Of a stretch of DNA of 64,000 nt, positions 43,201 to 52,728 are shown one piece after another. Origin of the DNA: Fretibacter sp964410285 (lineage in GTDB: Bacteria > Pseudomonadota > Alphaproteobacteria > Caulobacterales > Maricaulaceae). The position numbers and the translations under genes are program-made. The notes beneath the pieces are model-generated. The model was not told the origin of the DNA. It made no database searches and saw only the letters and a program-made list of their open reading frames with translations. Numbering within the stretch: position 1 is the stretch's first letter; every line of letters begins with the position of its first letter. The stretch is taken from positions 199,434 through 263,433 of the forward strand of contig CAYPFR010000003.1 of NCBI GenBank assembly GCA_964410285.1. Reading direction: 5' to 3'.

Positions 43201-45129
43201 CTAATTTTCGCCGGCACTAACCCAAATAGGTGAACTCCAAGCCCTATCTTGAAGCGTGGCCTGCATGGCAGGGTTCGGCGGGGTGCCATTACGGATAGCA
43301 TCCCATGTACTCCAGCGGCATTTTGGATTTTCTAAAACCCGGATATAATAAGCGGCCTTTTGCGCGCTATTATAACTGGGGTCCTGCCAAACAGACTTTA
43401 GCTCGGAGGAGCCTGACGAGTTATTAGTCGCGCAAGTCGCAAGATCAACGCGCGCGCCGTTATCAGGGCAGCGCTGGGTGGTGGAGTCAACCTTTGCGCC
43501 GCCTGCGCAAGCAATGTCAAAAATCGCCTCCTTGCCGTCCCCGCCCTCTTGCCAGACTTTGATCATTTGAAGTCGCTGTAGGGGCACGCCCGCCGGATCC
43601 TGCGTGGCCCACGCCAGAAAATCAGGAGAACGGTCTTTGCCTGCTAATTCTCCGCCCATTGGTACGCCGCCGGCGTAGGCGGCTTCCAACATATCGGGCT
43701 GTGAGAGAATGCCGCTTGGGTAATCATGGCCCGCAAACAAACGCACGCGCAGACGCGGACCGGAAGTTGCGAAAGTCTCCTTACGGCGCATAGCGTTAAA
43801 TATGTCTTCCCGCGTATTGGACTCTGCCCAGACGCCGGCAAGGCCGCTCGCGCCATATTGCGAGGCCGCGATAATCGTTAACTCATCACTGTCACTGAAA
43901 TCGGCGGGCCAATCTGTTTCGCCCTTTGGCGGGATAGAGGCGCGCACATGCGGGTCAAGGTCGCTGGCGAATTTACCAAAATGATTTTCCTCCGAAAGGG
44001 ACGGGCCGCTGACATGGGTATCCGAAGCCCCAATCATACCAAATTGATAAGGGTTAGCCCCAATATCTGCTTCAAGCGCGAGGCCGCGTGCGAGCGAGGG
44101 CCGCACAAAGCTGCCTGCTGTGATTTTTGATTTAACCGGCATGCCGATCAAAATGTCATAGAGTTCGAAATTGGCAAACTCATCTGAGGGCGAGAGCATG
44201 GGATGAGTCTCTGATGTTCCTTTAATTTGAGTCACCTCGACAATGGGTTCATTCAAAACGCGATTTTTAGCATAGGCCGCTGTCATGGGCGAGCCATCAT
44301 TCATTACCGTGTCAAACATCTTCCCGTTCGAACCATTAGAATTATGCGGTATAGCCAAAACATTACGGCCTGCCGCGCGCTCCTCGTTCATCCAAGCCCA
44401 TAGGTCTTCAGGGTTGGTACTGACCAAGGTTGTAAATAGACGCTCGGGCGCGTCATCTTCAAAAATCACATTGCGGTGCAGATTCAGCGCGCCGAGATTA
44501 TCTTCAATCCCCCCGATAATACTCATATTGGTAAATTCATATCCAGCGAATGTGGTGAACACACCAGGCTCATTATGCTTCTGCGTCGCGGCGACATTTT
44601 CAGCCCAAGCCGAGTCGATAAATTCGCGGTCATAAATATCGTCAATCGGCTCGCCCGTCACAATTGTTGTTCCAATGCGAATAAAGGCGTCCATGCGGTC
44701 TTGGCGCGACCCGCCGAAGAGACCAAAGATAGATTTGGCTGTATCCGTTTTCGAAATCGGATTATTCTTATCCCGCATGGCCGCAATCACGCCCATATAT
44801 TCCCCGTGATCTGTGACAGAATAAAAGTCTAGCGGCGGACCATCTAGCTTGATGGCATGTCCTTGACCATTGTCAATTGCCTCCCCTTTGGCAAAGCGGT
44901 AGGCATCATCGGCCGTGGTCCGCGTGCCAACGATAAAGGCATCAAAGGAATTTTTTGTATGCACATGTGTGTCGCCAAAATAGGCATTTCTCGTCGGCGT
45001 TCGGATGATTTCTACCGCCGGTTTTGATGTCGTTCCCTTTGAGGCCTGCGGCGCATCTACGTTTTCCCCGCTCTGACACCCAACAAGCGCGGCCGCAGCC
45101 GCTACTGTTAGCCATAAAATCTTTTTCAT
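43201..45129 (-). CDS. DUF3604 domain lipoprotein (PHP-like)
   Basis: This predicted lipoprotein of 642 residues starts MKKILWLTVAAAAALVGC (lipobox AALVGC) with GAGGGG upstream. The DUF3604 core has NAYFGDTHVHTKNSFDAF, VTDHGEYMG, AIPHNSNGSNG and IGASDTHVSGPS. The histidine and aspartate pattern resembles a PHP-type metal-dependent phosphoesterase site, but no activity has been established for the family. It is the last gene of a five-gene minus-strand operon (28 bases after the crotonase), which suggests an envelope-located role in the steroid-like pathway. Confidence 0.9.
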   Translation of the reverse strand: MKKILWLTVAAAAALVGCQSGENVDAPQASKGTTSKPAVEIIRTPTRNAYFGDTHVHTKNSFDAFIVGTRTTADDAYRFAKGEAIDNGQGHAIKLDGPPLDFYSVTDHGEYMGVIAAMRDKNNPISKTDTAKSIFGLFGGSRQDRMDAFIRIGTTIVTGEPIDDIYDREFIDSAWAENVAATQKHNEPGVFTTFAGYEFTNMSIIGGIEDNLGALNLHRNVIFEDDAPERLFTTLVSTNPEDLWAWMNEERAAGRNVLAIPHNSNGSNGKMFDTVMNDGSPMTAAYAKNRVLNEPIVEVTQIKGTSETHPMLSPSDEFANFELYDILIGMPVKSKITAGSFVRPSLARGLALEADIGANPYQFGMIGASDTHVSGPSLSEENHFGKFASDLDPHVRASIPPKGETDWPADFSDSDELTIIAASQYGASGLAGVWAESNTREDIFNAMRRKETFATSGPRLRVRLFAGHDYPSGILSQPDMLEAAYAGGVPMGGELAGKDRSPDFLAWATQDPAGVPLQRLQMIKVWQEGGDGKEAIFDIACAGGAKVDSTTQRCPDNGARVDLATCATNNSSGSSELKSVWQDPSYNSAQKAAYYIRVLENPKCRWSTWDAIRNGTPPNPAMQATLQDRAWSSPIWVSAGEN

Positions 45130-45157
45130 AATCCCCTCACTTTCAGTCTTTGCTAAT

Positions 45158-45925
45158 TTACTTTCCCTGCCACACGGGCTTGCGTTTCTCGGCGAAGGCA
45201 GCAATCCCCTCTGCCGCATCTTCGCTGCTTCGCCACGCCGCAAACTCAGGATAATTCTCTTGCTGCGCCATGGCCTGCTCTAGGCTCTCTTCGGTTAGGC
45301 CCCTTTGCACCGTCATTTTGGAAGCGCGTATAGCCAGCGGCGCACCTGCAAGAATTTGATCACAATAGGCCTGCACCACTGCGGGGAGTTCATCGCGCGC
45401 TGTGACCTGGTTCACAAATCCCATACGCAAGCCTTCCTGCGCGCTCACGCGGCGCGATGTCAAGATAAGCTCCATCGCAAGTTTTTCGCCGATCTGGCGC
45501 GGCAGGCGGTGCAGCCCCCCGCCTAGCGCCACCGCCCCAACAAGCGGCTCCGGGAGGCCAAAGCTTGAAGTCTCTGTTGCGACAATCAAGTCACAGGCCA
45601 ACGCCATCTCAAACCCCCCGCCCAGTGCAAAGCCGTCAACGGCGGCAATGACGGGTTTGGAAAGGTCAAAGCGTTCAATTAACCCCGCATAACCGCCGCG
45701 CAGATAATGAGTTCCAATTCCGTCTTTCAGATCGCTTCCCGCGCAAAAGGCGCGCTCGCCTGCGCCGGATATTACGGCGATTAATTGGGTATCGTCGGCG
45801 GAAAATCCATCAAAAGCGGCGTCAAGCGCGTTATGCATGGTTTGCGTCAGCGCGTTCATTTGCGCCGGACGATTTAGCAATATGCGCGTGATCGCGCCGT
45901 CCTTTGTGACTTCGATATCGGCCAT
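45158..45925 (-). CDS. Enoyl-CoA hydratase/isomerase (crotonase family)
   Basis: This 255-residue crotonase-fold protein probably hydrates or isomerises an enoyl-CoA intermediate. It has the oxyanion-hole motifs AFCAGSDLKDG and DGFALGGGFEMALACDLIVA, and a Glu-containing region LPEPLVGAVALGGGLHRLP. The usual second catalytic Glu region appears as EPLVG. The start overlaps the stop of the Rieske gene by one base (TAATG), so it is translationally coupled. Probable role: beta-oxidation of the side chain or an opened ring; the exact substrate is unknown. Confidence 0.92.
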   Translation of the reverse strand: MADIEVTKDGAITRILLNRPAQMNALTQTMHNALDAAFDGFSADDTQLIAVISGAGERAFCAGSDLKDGIGTHYLRGGYAGLIERFDLSKPVIAAVDGFALGGGFEMALACDLIVATETSSFGLPEPLVGAVALGGGLHRLPRQIGEKLAMELILTSRRVSAQEGLRMGFVNQVTARDELPAVVQAYCDQILAGAPLAIRASKMTVQRGLTEESLEQAMAQQENYPEFAAWRSSEDAAEGIAAFAEKRKPVWQGK

Positions 45926-47028
45926 TAACCGGCCTTTTTATCTATTTTGAGCTTGGTCACGACCTTGCCTTTATCACCCCACTCTGCATAAAATTGCGAG
46001 AAGAATTTGCGAAAGGGCAAAATCGGGCCATCCCCGTCGCAAATACTTGGCTTGGGCTTGTATTTCTGCCGGTCCCAGACAACTTTATCCTGATCGAGCT
46101 GGCGGCAAATTTCGCGGCGCATGGCCTTTGCAAGATTTGCCATTGGCCCCTCGGCCTCGGATTTAGGTTGTGTGAAGGCAAAACGGATATGGGTTCGCCC
46201 CTGATCGATCGGTGTAATGCCAGCAACCATGAGCGTTTCCGAAATGCCTGTAAATTTTGTCCAGCTTTGCCCCGGGCCAACCGTGCCGTAAGCAATCGTC
46301 CCGTCCATTACCCCTTTGGGTGTGGGCATCTTCGCATCGACACTTGCTGTGCGTTTATGCCCATCAAATTCAAAATCGTAATCAGGAAAATCCGCCGTGC
46401 CGTGGATATATTTAAAATGGGCAGCATCAACGCCGTTCTCCGCCATGTTCTGCACGGGGCCATGCACAATCCACTCAAATTTCACATAATCCGTCCAGTC
46501 TTTGTTGTGCACTTGTTCAAAACTCTCTGGTTCCCACTTTGGGTTTTCATTAAAGGGATGATACCAGACAAGGATTTGTTTATTGACTTCCGTAATATGC
46601 CATTGCTCCTTGCAGGGACGAGCCGCAGAGGGCGGAATTTTCTTGGCATAGGGCACATGGGTCACCGCGCCCTGTCCATTATATTCCCAAGCATGAAAAG
46701 GACACTCCAACGCATTGCCCTTCACGCGGCCACCATAACCCATATGCGCGCCCAAGTGTTTACAAAAGGCATCAATCATGCGCGGCTGCCCGTCTTCCCC
46801 TCGCCAAAGCGCTAAATCTTTGCCAAAGTAATAGAGCGGCTTCACCTCGCCAATCGCAAGTTCATCAGAATAAGCAACCATGAACCAGCCAAAGGGCAAG
46901 GGGAGCTTATCCAAATTACGGTCTTCATAAGAGGCTTGGTTTTTAACCTCCGACATACGCCAAGCCGTAAGCTCTTCTCCGCGCAGTCCCGCAAGCTGCT
47001 GCCAGACCGCAACGTTATTATCGGCCAT
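45925..47028 (-). CDS. Rieske non-heme iron oxygenase, KshA/DAF-36-like
   Basis: This 367-residue oxygenase component would hydroxylate a steroid-like substrate with O2. The Rieske [2Fe-2S] ligands are C89/H91 (FCKHLGAHMGYGG) and C109/H112 (ECPFHAWEY). The mononuclear iron site is NGVDAAHFKYIHG (D, H, H). The early PFGWFMVAYSDEL and HLGAHMGYGG..VKG pattern resembles the steroid oxygenases KshA and DAF-36/Neverland more than aromatic-ring dioxygenases. No reductase (KshB) is nearby. The ATG directly abuts the upstream amidohydrolase stop (TAGATG) with GGAGG upstream. Confidence 0.9.
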   Translation of the reverse strand: MADNNVAVWQQLAGLRGEELTAWRMSEVKNQASYEDRNLDKLPLPFGWFMVAYSDELAIGEVKPLYYFGKDLALWRGEDGQPRMIDAFCKHLGAHMGYGGRVKGNALECPFHAWEYNGQGAVTHVPYAKKIPPSAARPCKEQWHITEVNKQILVWYHPFNENPKWEPESFEQVHNKDWTDYVKFEWIVHGPVQNMAENGVDAAHFKYIHGTADFPDYDFEFDGHKRTASVDAKMPTPKGVMDGTIAYGTVGPGQSWTKFTGISETLMVAGITPIDQGRTHIRFAFTQPKSEAEGPMANLAKAMRREICRQLDQDKVVWDRQKYKPKPSICDGDGPILPFRKFFSQFYAEWGDKGKVVTKLKIDKKAG

Positions 47029-47907
47029 CTATTTATCCTCCAAGTTAAAGACCTTAAGGGCGTTTTCTCTCAAGAATTTCGGCCAGACATTTTCCTTAAA
47101 GGGCACAGTTTCCATATCAGAGAAAATACGGTCCAACGACAAACCCATCGGGAAATATCCGGCGTAAATTATTTTGTCAGCCCCGCGCGAATTTGCATAA
47201 TCGATGATCGCTTTGGGATAATGTTTAGGCGCAAAGGCCGAGGTCGAATAGTATAGATTTGGATATTTAAGCATCAGCTTCACCGCCAAATCTTCCCACG
47301 GCTCTGCGCCGTGGCGCATAACGATTTTCAGCTCTGGAAAAAACCAGCAGACTTCATCAAGATGTTCGACCTTTTGCGTTTGCATCGAAATACGCGGCCC
47401 CGGCACGCCAACATTGAGCGCAATTGGAATATCCAGCTCGCAGCAGGCCGCGTAAAGCGGATACATGCGCGCATCATTTATTGCGACTTGGGGGCAGGTT
47501 CCTGCCGGAAATACAGACACAGATTTTACGCCAAATTCCTTATGTAGACGTTTGACACGCCGGACCTCTTCCATGCCTTTGTTGGGGTTACACGGCACGT
47601 CAAAAAAGAAACGCTCAGGATAGTCCTGCGCCGCTTTTTCCGACGTAGCGTCCTCATTAAAGCCAACCATAGCGCGCTGGATATTATGCTTATCCATTTG
47701 TTCAACCGTCCACTTAACGAAATCCGAAACATCGGAGGAGGCTTCTGGAATATCCTTGAACATATATTGCGCCGGCATCTTAAACATATCCCGGCTCTGT
47801 TGGTCGTTGAGTAAAGGCCGGAAACTATCATACCAGCCCGAGCGGTCTGCATGGACCGGTATCCCTAACATCGTATCGATAATTCTTATATCCTTGGGAT
47901 ATGGCAT
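47029..47907 (-). CDS. Amidohydrolase-2-like protein lacking usual metal ligands
   Basis: This 292-residue protein has the TIM-barrel pattern of amidohydrolase family 2 (RIIDTMLGIP, YPERFFFDVPCNPNKGMEEV, FPELKIVMRHGAEPW, YPNLYYSTSAFAPKHYPKA). The N-terminal HxH is replaced by DTMLG. The C-terminal metal/catalytic Asp, usually in a GSDYP-type motif, is replaced in IIYAGYFPMGLSLDR. It is either metal-independent, bound differently, or not a hydrolase. ATG overlaps the upstream ligase stop by one base (TAATG). It is in an operon with the ligase, Rieske oxygenase and crotonase. Confidence 0.85.
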   Translation of the reverse strand: MPYPKDIRIIDTMLGIPVHADRSGWYDSFRPLLNDQQSRDMFKMPAQYMFKDIPEASSDVSDFVKWTVEQMDKHNIQRAMVGFNEDATSEKAAQDYPERFFFDVPCNPNKGMEEVRRVKRLHKEFGVKSVSVFPAGTCPQVAINDARMYPLYAACCELDIPIALNVGVPGPRISMQTQKVEHLDEVCWFFPELKIVMRHGAEPWEDLAVKLMLKYPNLYYSTSAFAPKHYPKAIIDYANSRGADKIIYAGYFPMGLSLDRIFSDMETVPFKENVWPKFLRENALKVFNLEDK

Positions 47908-49556
47908 TATGAGGCTTTCCGCGCGAGATAGGCCTCGCGCACTTTATGTTTTTCGATCTTGCCCATGGCATTTAACTCAAACGGCGCCGAACTCACGACA
48001 ATGTCTGCCGGAACCTTATAGTCCGCCAGTTCGGCCCTTGCATAGTCCATGAAGTCTTGCGCTGTTATTTCACCCATGGCGCATATCTGCACAACAAGCC
48101 GCTCGCCTAGCCTCTCGTCGGGAACGCCAAAGCTTGTAACCTCGCGAACGGCAGGGTGGCGGCCAAAAGCCTGTTCGATCTCCGCGCAGTAGATATTCTC
48201 CCCGCCCGAAATGACCATATCGGTTTTGCGATCCACGATATAAATATAACCCTGATCATCCAGCTTCCCAATATCACCCGTTTTAAACCACCCTCCCGAA
48301 AAGGCCGCAGCTGTGGCGTCAGGGCGGCCATAATATTCGCGCATCATGATTGCGCCTTTCACCCAAATTTCTCCGGCCGCGCCAATCGGCAATGGCGTCC
48401 CGTCTTCAGCTGTGATTTGCACATCTACCATTGGCAGCACTTGCCCAGAGGCGGAAGGATTAGCCAGAAAGGCCTCCCCGTTCGCTTGAGATACCGCGCC
48501 GCAAGTTTCAGTCATACCGTAACCCGCGCCGATATAGGCTTTTGGGAAGGCCGCGCGCATTTCCTCCAGCAAATTGAGCGGCAAAGCCTGTCCGCCGCAA
48601 GACAGAGACATAAGCGAGGAGAGATCATATCTCCCAAATTTCGGCGAACGCAAAATATCCCAATGCATCGCGGGAACGCCGCCCAGCGCGGTAATTTTCT
48701 CCCGCTCGATCAGGGACATTGCGGCTTCGGCCTCCCACCGGTGCATAAGTACCAACTTCCCGCCCGTTGTCAGCGCCGTTAAAAACACCGAGCTACAGCC
48801 GCTGGTATGAAATAGCGGGAAGACCAAAAGCGAACAGCTCTGGGGCATTTGCGCGCGCAAGGTCTGCACGTCGATATTATAGGCGGCTGCCATTTTCTGA
48901 AATACAGCCGCCATGGCCATTTGCGTATTCATCATTCCCGCGATCAACGCCTTATGCTCAATCGCCGCGGCCTTTGCCCGGCCCGTTGTACCGGAGGTGA
49001 AAAACATGGCCGCTAAATCATCGCCGGCCGCGCGCACAGGCTTAAAGCCCGTCGCGGCCTCAGAGAATTTGCGTGGGAAATCACGGCGCGCCAATGTGGC
49101 CCCCACATGGCCCGCTTGCGATAGACGCCTCAGCCGTTTCTCGTCTCCGATCACAAGTACACAGTCCGCGTCTTCAATGGCGTGGGCCATAACCGTGCCG
49201 ATCCCGCGGCTATTAATCAGCACCGCAACGCCGCCAGCGTTAATTATGGCGATAAAGGCAATCATCCATTCAGGGCAGTTTTGCATGGAAATCCCGACCG
49301 ACTGCTGGGATTTAAGGCCAAAGTCTCTGACAAGCCATTCACTTAGGGCGTCAGCCCGTGCAAACACCTCATCAAATGTCAACCGTTCCGTCCCATAAAC
49401 GATAAATTCAGCGCAGCCAAACCCTCGTGCCCGGTCAAAAATCTCCCCCATATTTTCCGGCGCATTTCGAAACATACGCACCGCACCTTTTTCCACGACC
49501 TCAAAGGGCGCGCCTTTGGCCATTAAGGCTTGTAAAATGGGATCGGCTTGCGACAT
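47907..49556 (-). CDS. Acyl-CoA synthetase (AMP-forming)
   Basis: This ANL-superfamily ligase of 549 residues activates a carboxylic acid to its CoA thioester. The P-loop motif FFTSGTTGRAKAAAIEH, GAGYGMTETCG and the hinge motif FKTGDIGKLDDQGYIYIVDR are present, with the C-terminal catalytic Lys in NAMGKIEKHKVRE. It resembles FadD-type enzymes of steroid side-chain or ring degradation, but substrate cannot be read from sequence. It is the first gene of the minus-strand operon ligase-amidohydrolase-Rieske-crotonase-DUF3604 and is divergent from two SDR genes across a shared operator. Confidence 0.93.
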   Translation of the reverse strand: MSQADPILQALMAKGAPFEVVEKGAVRMFRNAPENMGEIFDRARGFGCAEFIVYGTERLTFDEVFARADALSEWLVRDFGLKSQQSVGISMQNCPEWMIAFIAIINAGGVAVLINSRGIGTVMAHAIEDADCVLVIGDEKRLRRLSQAGHVGATLARRDFPRKFSEAATGFKPVRAAGDDLAAMFFTSGTTGRAKAAAIEHKALIAGMMNTQMAMAAVFQKMAAAYNIDVQTLRAQMPQSCSLLVFPLFHTSGCSSVFLTALTTGGKLVLMHRWEAEAAMSLIEREKITALGGVPAMHWDILRSPKFGRYDLSSLMSLSCGGQALPLNLLEEMRAAFPKAYIGAGYGMTETCGAVSQANGEAFLANPSASGQVLPMVDVQITAEDGTPLPIGAAGEIWVKGAIMMREYYGRPDATAAAFSGGWFKTGDIGKLDDQGYIYIVDRKTDMVISGGENIYCAEIEQAFGRHPAVREVTSFGVPDERLGERLVVQICAMGEITAQDFMDYARAELADYKVPADIVVSSAPFELNAMGKIEKHKVREAYLARKAS

Positions 49557-49592
49557 AGACTCGTCATATAAATAATTTTCTTGAACCTATAC

Positions 49593-49661
49593 TACGCAAA
49601 AGCTCTTATCAACTGCATGAATATGTCTGATTGCGTATTTTTGTAGTTTCTTTTTTACGCA
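49593..49661. promoter_or_regulatory. Tripartite TACGCA operator, copy A (ligase operon / SDR operon)
   Basis: The 142-base divergent region holds TACGCA (49593-49598), TGCGTA (49632-49637) and TACGCA (49656-49661), i.e. TACGCA-N33-TGCGTA-N18-TACGCA. The inverted pair with N18 spacer is repeated exactly in copy B (56.7 kb), including flanking ATTGCGTA. Shared architecture suggests one regulator controls both promoters. Its gene is not in the window. Confidence 0.65.
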
Positions 49662-49698
49662 CCCTCGGATAGATTTTGCAAGAAAGGGAGGACGGCTC

Positions 49699-50463
49699 AT
49701 GGGCATGTTATCGGGTAAAACAGCGGTTGTCAGCGGCGGAAGCGATGGAATTGGCCGCGCTATTGCCGAGCGCCTGGCGGGGGACGGCGCTCATGTCGTA
49801 ATTTGTGCCCGCAGCCGCGAAAAGCTGGACAGCGTCGCCAGCGCTATTACGGCCAGCGGGGGCGCATGCGAGGCCCGCATGCAAGATGTCGCTGACGCAG
49901 CGGGATACGCAAATATGATCAGAGAAATTGCCGCTGCAAGGGGTCTGGATATACTTGTCAACAATGCTGCTCATGTCGGCATGGGCATGATTTGCGATGT
50001 GGACCTAGAGAGCTTTCAGCAAAACTTTCGCGTGAATATGGACGCGCCCTATCTCGGCACAAAGGCGGCAATGGCGGCCATGGCAAAAACGGGCGGAAGC
50101 ATTATTAATATCAGTTCGGTAAACGCAGAGCGCGCCATGCAGGGCATGTCCGGCTACGGCGCATCTAAGGCTGCCCTCACTCATTTTAGCCGCAATGCCG
50201 CCATGGAGGGTGCCCGCGCCGGCATTCGGGTCAATGTCGTCACCCCGGGGCCGATCATGACCCCGGCGACGCAGGCTTGGTTTGACGCCGACCCCGATGC
50301 GGGCGCCGCGATTGCGAATGCCAATCCTATGGGCCGTATTGGACGTCCCGAAGACGTCGCAAATGCTGTTCTATTTCTAGCGTCCGATGCCGCCGCCTAT
50401 ATTACGGGCGCGGTGCTGCCTGTAGATGGCGGCAAAGCCAATGAACTTTACGTGCCTTCCTAA
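49699..50463 (+). CDS. Short-chain dehydrogenase/reductase (SDR 1)
   Basis: This classical SDR of 254 residues has a Rossmann nucleotide motif (VVSGGSDGIGRAIA), NNAAHVG, the catalytic Ser region INISSVNAERA and the YxxxK motif GYGASKAAL. The C-terminus VDGGKANELYVPS is typical. It would oxidise or reduce an alcohol/ketone with NAD(P)(H). ATG follows GGGAGGACGG. It is the first of two SDR genes on the plus strand, divergent from the acyl-CoA synthetase operon. Predicted to act on hydroxyl groups of the steroid-like substrate. Confidence 0.93.
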   Translation: MGMLSGKTAVVSGGSDGIGRAIAERLAGDGAHVVICARSREKLDSVASAITASGGACEARMQDVADAAGYANMIREIAAARGLDILVNNAAHVGMGMICDVDLESFQQNFRVNMDAPYLGTKAAMAAMAKTGGSIINISSVNAERAMQGMSGYGASKAALTHFSRNAAMEGARAGIRVNVVTPGPIMTPATQAWFDADPDAGAAIANANPMGRIGRPEDVANAVLFLASDAAAYITGAVLPVDGGKANELYVPS

Positions 50464-50499
50464 GGTGCGGTCACAACATAATTTATTACAGGATTACAA

Positions 50500-51321
50500 A
50501 TGAAACTCTTCGGAAAAACCGCCATTGTCACCGGCGCAGGCCAAGGCATTGGTGCGGCCATCGTTGAAAAACTTGCGGCTGAGGGGGCGCGCGTCGCGGC
50601 GCTCGATTTGAATATTGAGACTGCAAATTCTGTTATCAGCGCGCTGGAGGGAGAGCATATGGCGATAGCTTGTAACGTCGCCAAGAGCGCAGATGTTATT
50701 CAGGCCGTGCGGAGCGCGCGTAAGGCCTTTGGACGACTTGATTTTGCCGTGAACTGCGCCGGCATTGGCCGAGCAAATGGAGACGGCTCTGACAAATTTT
50801 ACGGCGCAATGACTAAACGCAATGAAGAACTGGCCGCGAATGGCAGTTCCGACACCTTTGTTGATCACCTTATTCATATGGAAGATGACGGCTGGGCGGG
50901 AGTTTTGGCCGTGAATTTAAACGGTGCATTTTATACATGCCGCGAGGCCGTTCGCATAATGGCCGAAGACGGCAACGCCGGCGCGATCGTTAACATAAGC
51001 TCGACTTCAGCCCAATCTGGCGAAGGCTCGCCCCATTACGTCACGAGTAAAACCGCTCTGATCGGGCTAACGCGGCAACTCTCGCGCGAGCTTGCCCCGC
51101 GCGGCATTCGCGTGAACGCGGTCGCCCCCGGCCCGACAAATACGCCGATTATGAACGGACTGCCGCAAGAATGGATTACCAGTATGGAGCAATCCGTGCC
51201 GCTCGGAAGAATGGCCGCCCCCAGCGAGGTGGCAGGGGCGGTTGCTTATCTACTCTCTGAGGATGCCTCATTTGTTACAGGGTCTGTGCTTGTGGCCAAT
51301 GGCGGCAGTTATTGCTTTTAG
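50500..51321 (+). CDS. Short-chain dehydrogenase/reductase (SDR 2)
   Basis: This classical SDR of 273 residues has AIVTGAGQGIGAAIVEKLAA, NCAGIGRANG, INISSTSAQSG and the YxxxK motif HYVTSKTALIG. It has an insertion of about 25 residues after the NCAG strand (around TKRNEELAANGSSDTF) that may shape the substrate pocket. The start is 36 bases after SDR 1 with AGGA upstream. Its 3' end overlaps the convergent MFS gene by four bases. Substrate unknown. Confidence 0.93.
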   Translation: MKLFGKTAIVTGAGQGIGAAIVEKLAAEGARVAALDLNIETANSVISALEGEHMAIACNVAKSADVIQAVRSARKAFGRLDFAVNCAGIGRANGDGSDKFYGAMTKRNEELAANGSSDTFVDHLIHMEDDGWAGVLAVNLNGAFYTCREAVRIMAEDGNAGAIVNISSTSAQSGEGSPHYVTSKTALIGLTRQLSRELAPRGIRVNAVAPGPTNTPIMNGLPQEWITSMEQSVPLGRMAAPSEVAGAVAYLLSEDASFVTGSVLVANGGSYCF

Positions 51322-52604
51322 CGGACGCTGCGCTCAAGCGCCGCCTTGTCGCCCTTTGCTGTTTTGCCCGCGCGGAAAATATACCACGCTGCGGGAATCC
51401 CGCCGAGCAATGTAAGCGCCATAGAATAGCGAATAGCATCAACGCCATATCTGGCGGCAAGGTAATCATTGGCCCATCCGACAACCAGCACGCCAAGCAC
51501 TAGCCCAGCAAAGGTGAGCACAAAAGCCCAGATAGACGTGGCCGTCGCGCGAAGCTCGGCTGGGAGCAAGTCTTGCAGCGCCGCCTGCACCGCCACCACC
51601 CAGCCCGCGCCTAAAATGCTCGCAGGATAGACCAGCGCTGTGGCAAGGCCGACTTCGCTAGAAAAGCACATACCAATCGCCACCAGCGTAAAGCCCAACA
51701 GCCCAAGGCTAGATAAAATATATGGCGCGCGAGAGGTTTTCTTGGACATAAGATCGCATAAAAACCCCATTAACAAGACACCGACGATCCCCGCGAGCAA
51801 GGCCCCCGTGCCGTAACGCGCGCCCGCCGATTGGTTTGAAATCTCAAAAATGCGCTCAAACATAGCAATCGCCCAACTGCCAAAAGCAATCGTCGAAAAG
51901 CCGCCAAAAAATGCGGCCAGCGTGAGATATTTAAACGCAGGAGTCCCCATGAGCGCGCGGTAGACATCGGAAAATTTGCCTTGAGGTTTGGGCCCGCCGC
52001 CCCCTGCGTCGAGGCGTCCGCGCTCGGGCTCCTTAACAAAAATCACAGTCAAGGCAGCAAGCAATATACCCGGTCCGCCTAGCCATAAAAATGTCGCTTG
52101 CCAGTCATAAGTCGCCGCGAGGGCTGTTCCGCCGATATTGCCAAAGGCCCCGCCAAAATAAACCCCAAGATTCATGATCGCAAAAGCGAAAGCACGCTTC
52201 TTGGGCGGGAAATAATCCGAAAGCAATGAATAGGCCGGAGCAAGGAAGGCCGCCTCGCCTATCCCGACACCAAATCTTGAAAAAGTGAACATTTCGGGTG
52301 TTTTGGCAAGACCCGACAGCATTGTGAAAGCACTCCAGACAACCGCGCCCATTGCGATAATTCGTACGCGATTATGCCTATCTGCGAAACGCGCGATCGG
52401 GATGGCGGCAAGGCAATAGATAAATGCAAAAGCTGGCCCGATCACAAACCCCATATAGGTGTCGGATACTTGGTAGGTCTCTTTGATTTTTTCTAAAAGC
52501 GCATTGGCAAGCGTGCGGTCAGCGTAATTGATGAAATAGAGCAGCAGCAACATCATCAAAACAAACCAAGCATAGCGGCGGGAATTCGGCGTCGTATCGT
52601 CCAT
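51318..52604 (-). CDS. MFS transporter
   Basis: This major facilitator of about 428 residues has twelve predicted helices. The N-terminus has FVLMMLLLLYFINYADRTLA, and the loop 2-3 motif appears as RFADRHNRVRI. GVGIGEAAFLAPAYSLLSDY is typical of the anion:cation symporter/spinster-like group, used for organic acids and lipid-like solutes. ATG at 52604 is preferred over a GTG at 52610. In this island it probably imports the (desulfated) substrate or exports a product; that is inference. Confidence 0.92.
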   Translation of the reverse strand: MDDTTPNSRRYAWFVLMMLLLLYFINYADRTLANALLEKIKETYQVSDTYMGFVIGPAFAFIYCLAAIPIARFADRHNRVRIIAMGAVVWSAFTMLSGLAKTPEMFTFSRFGVGIGEAAFLAPAYSLLSDYFPPKKRAFAFAIMNLGVYFGGAFGNIGGTALAATYDWQATFLWLGGPGILLAALTVIFVKEPERGRLDAGGGGPKPQGKFSDVYRALMGTPAFKYLTLAAFFGGFSTIAFGSWAIAMFERIFEISNQSAGARYGTGALLAGIVGVLLMGFLCDLMSKKTSRAPYILSSLGLLGFTLVAIGMCFSSEVGLATALVYPASILGAGWVVAVQAALQDLLPAELRATATSIWAFVLTFAGLVLGVLVVGWANDYLAARYGVDAIRYSMALTLLGGIPAAWYIFRAGKTAKGDKAALERSVR

Positions 52605-52728
52605 GATCACTTTCTCTTATTTCGCCAAAACATACCGGCAAAGATCCGTCGCCTCAGACCTTTGCACGCATACATCCCGTTCCAAAGCCCTCGGCGCGCA
52701 AAGTCTTGCTTTCCTAAATTTGCCGCGC

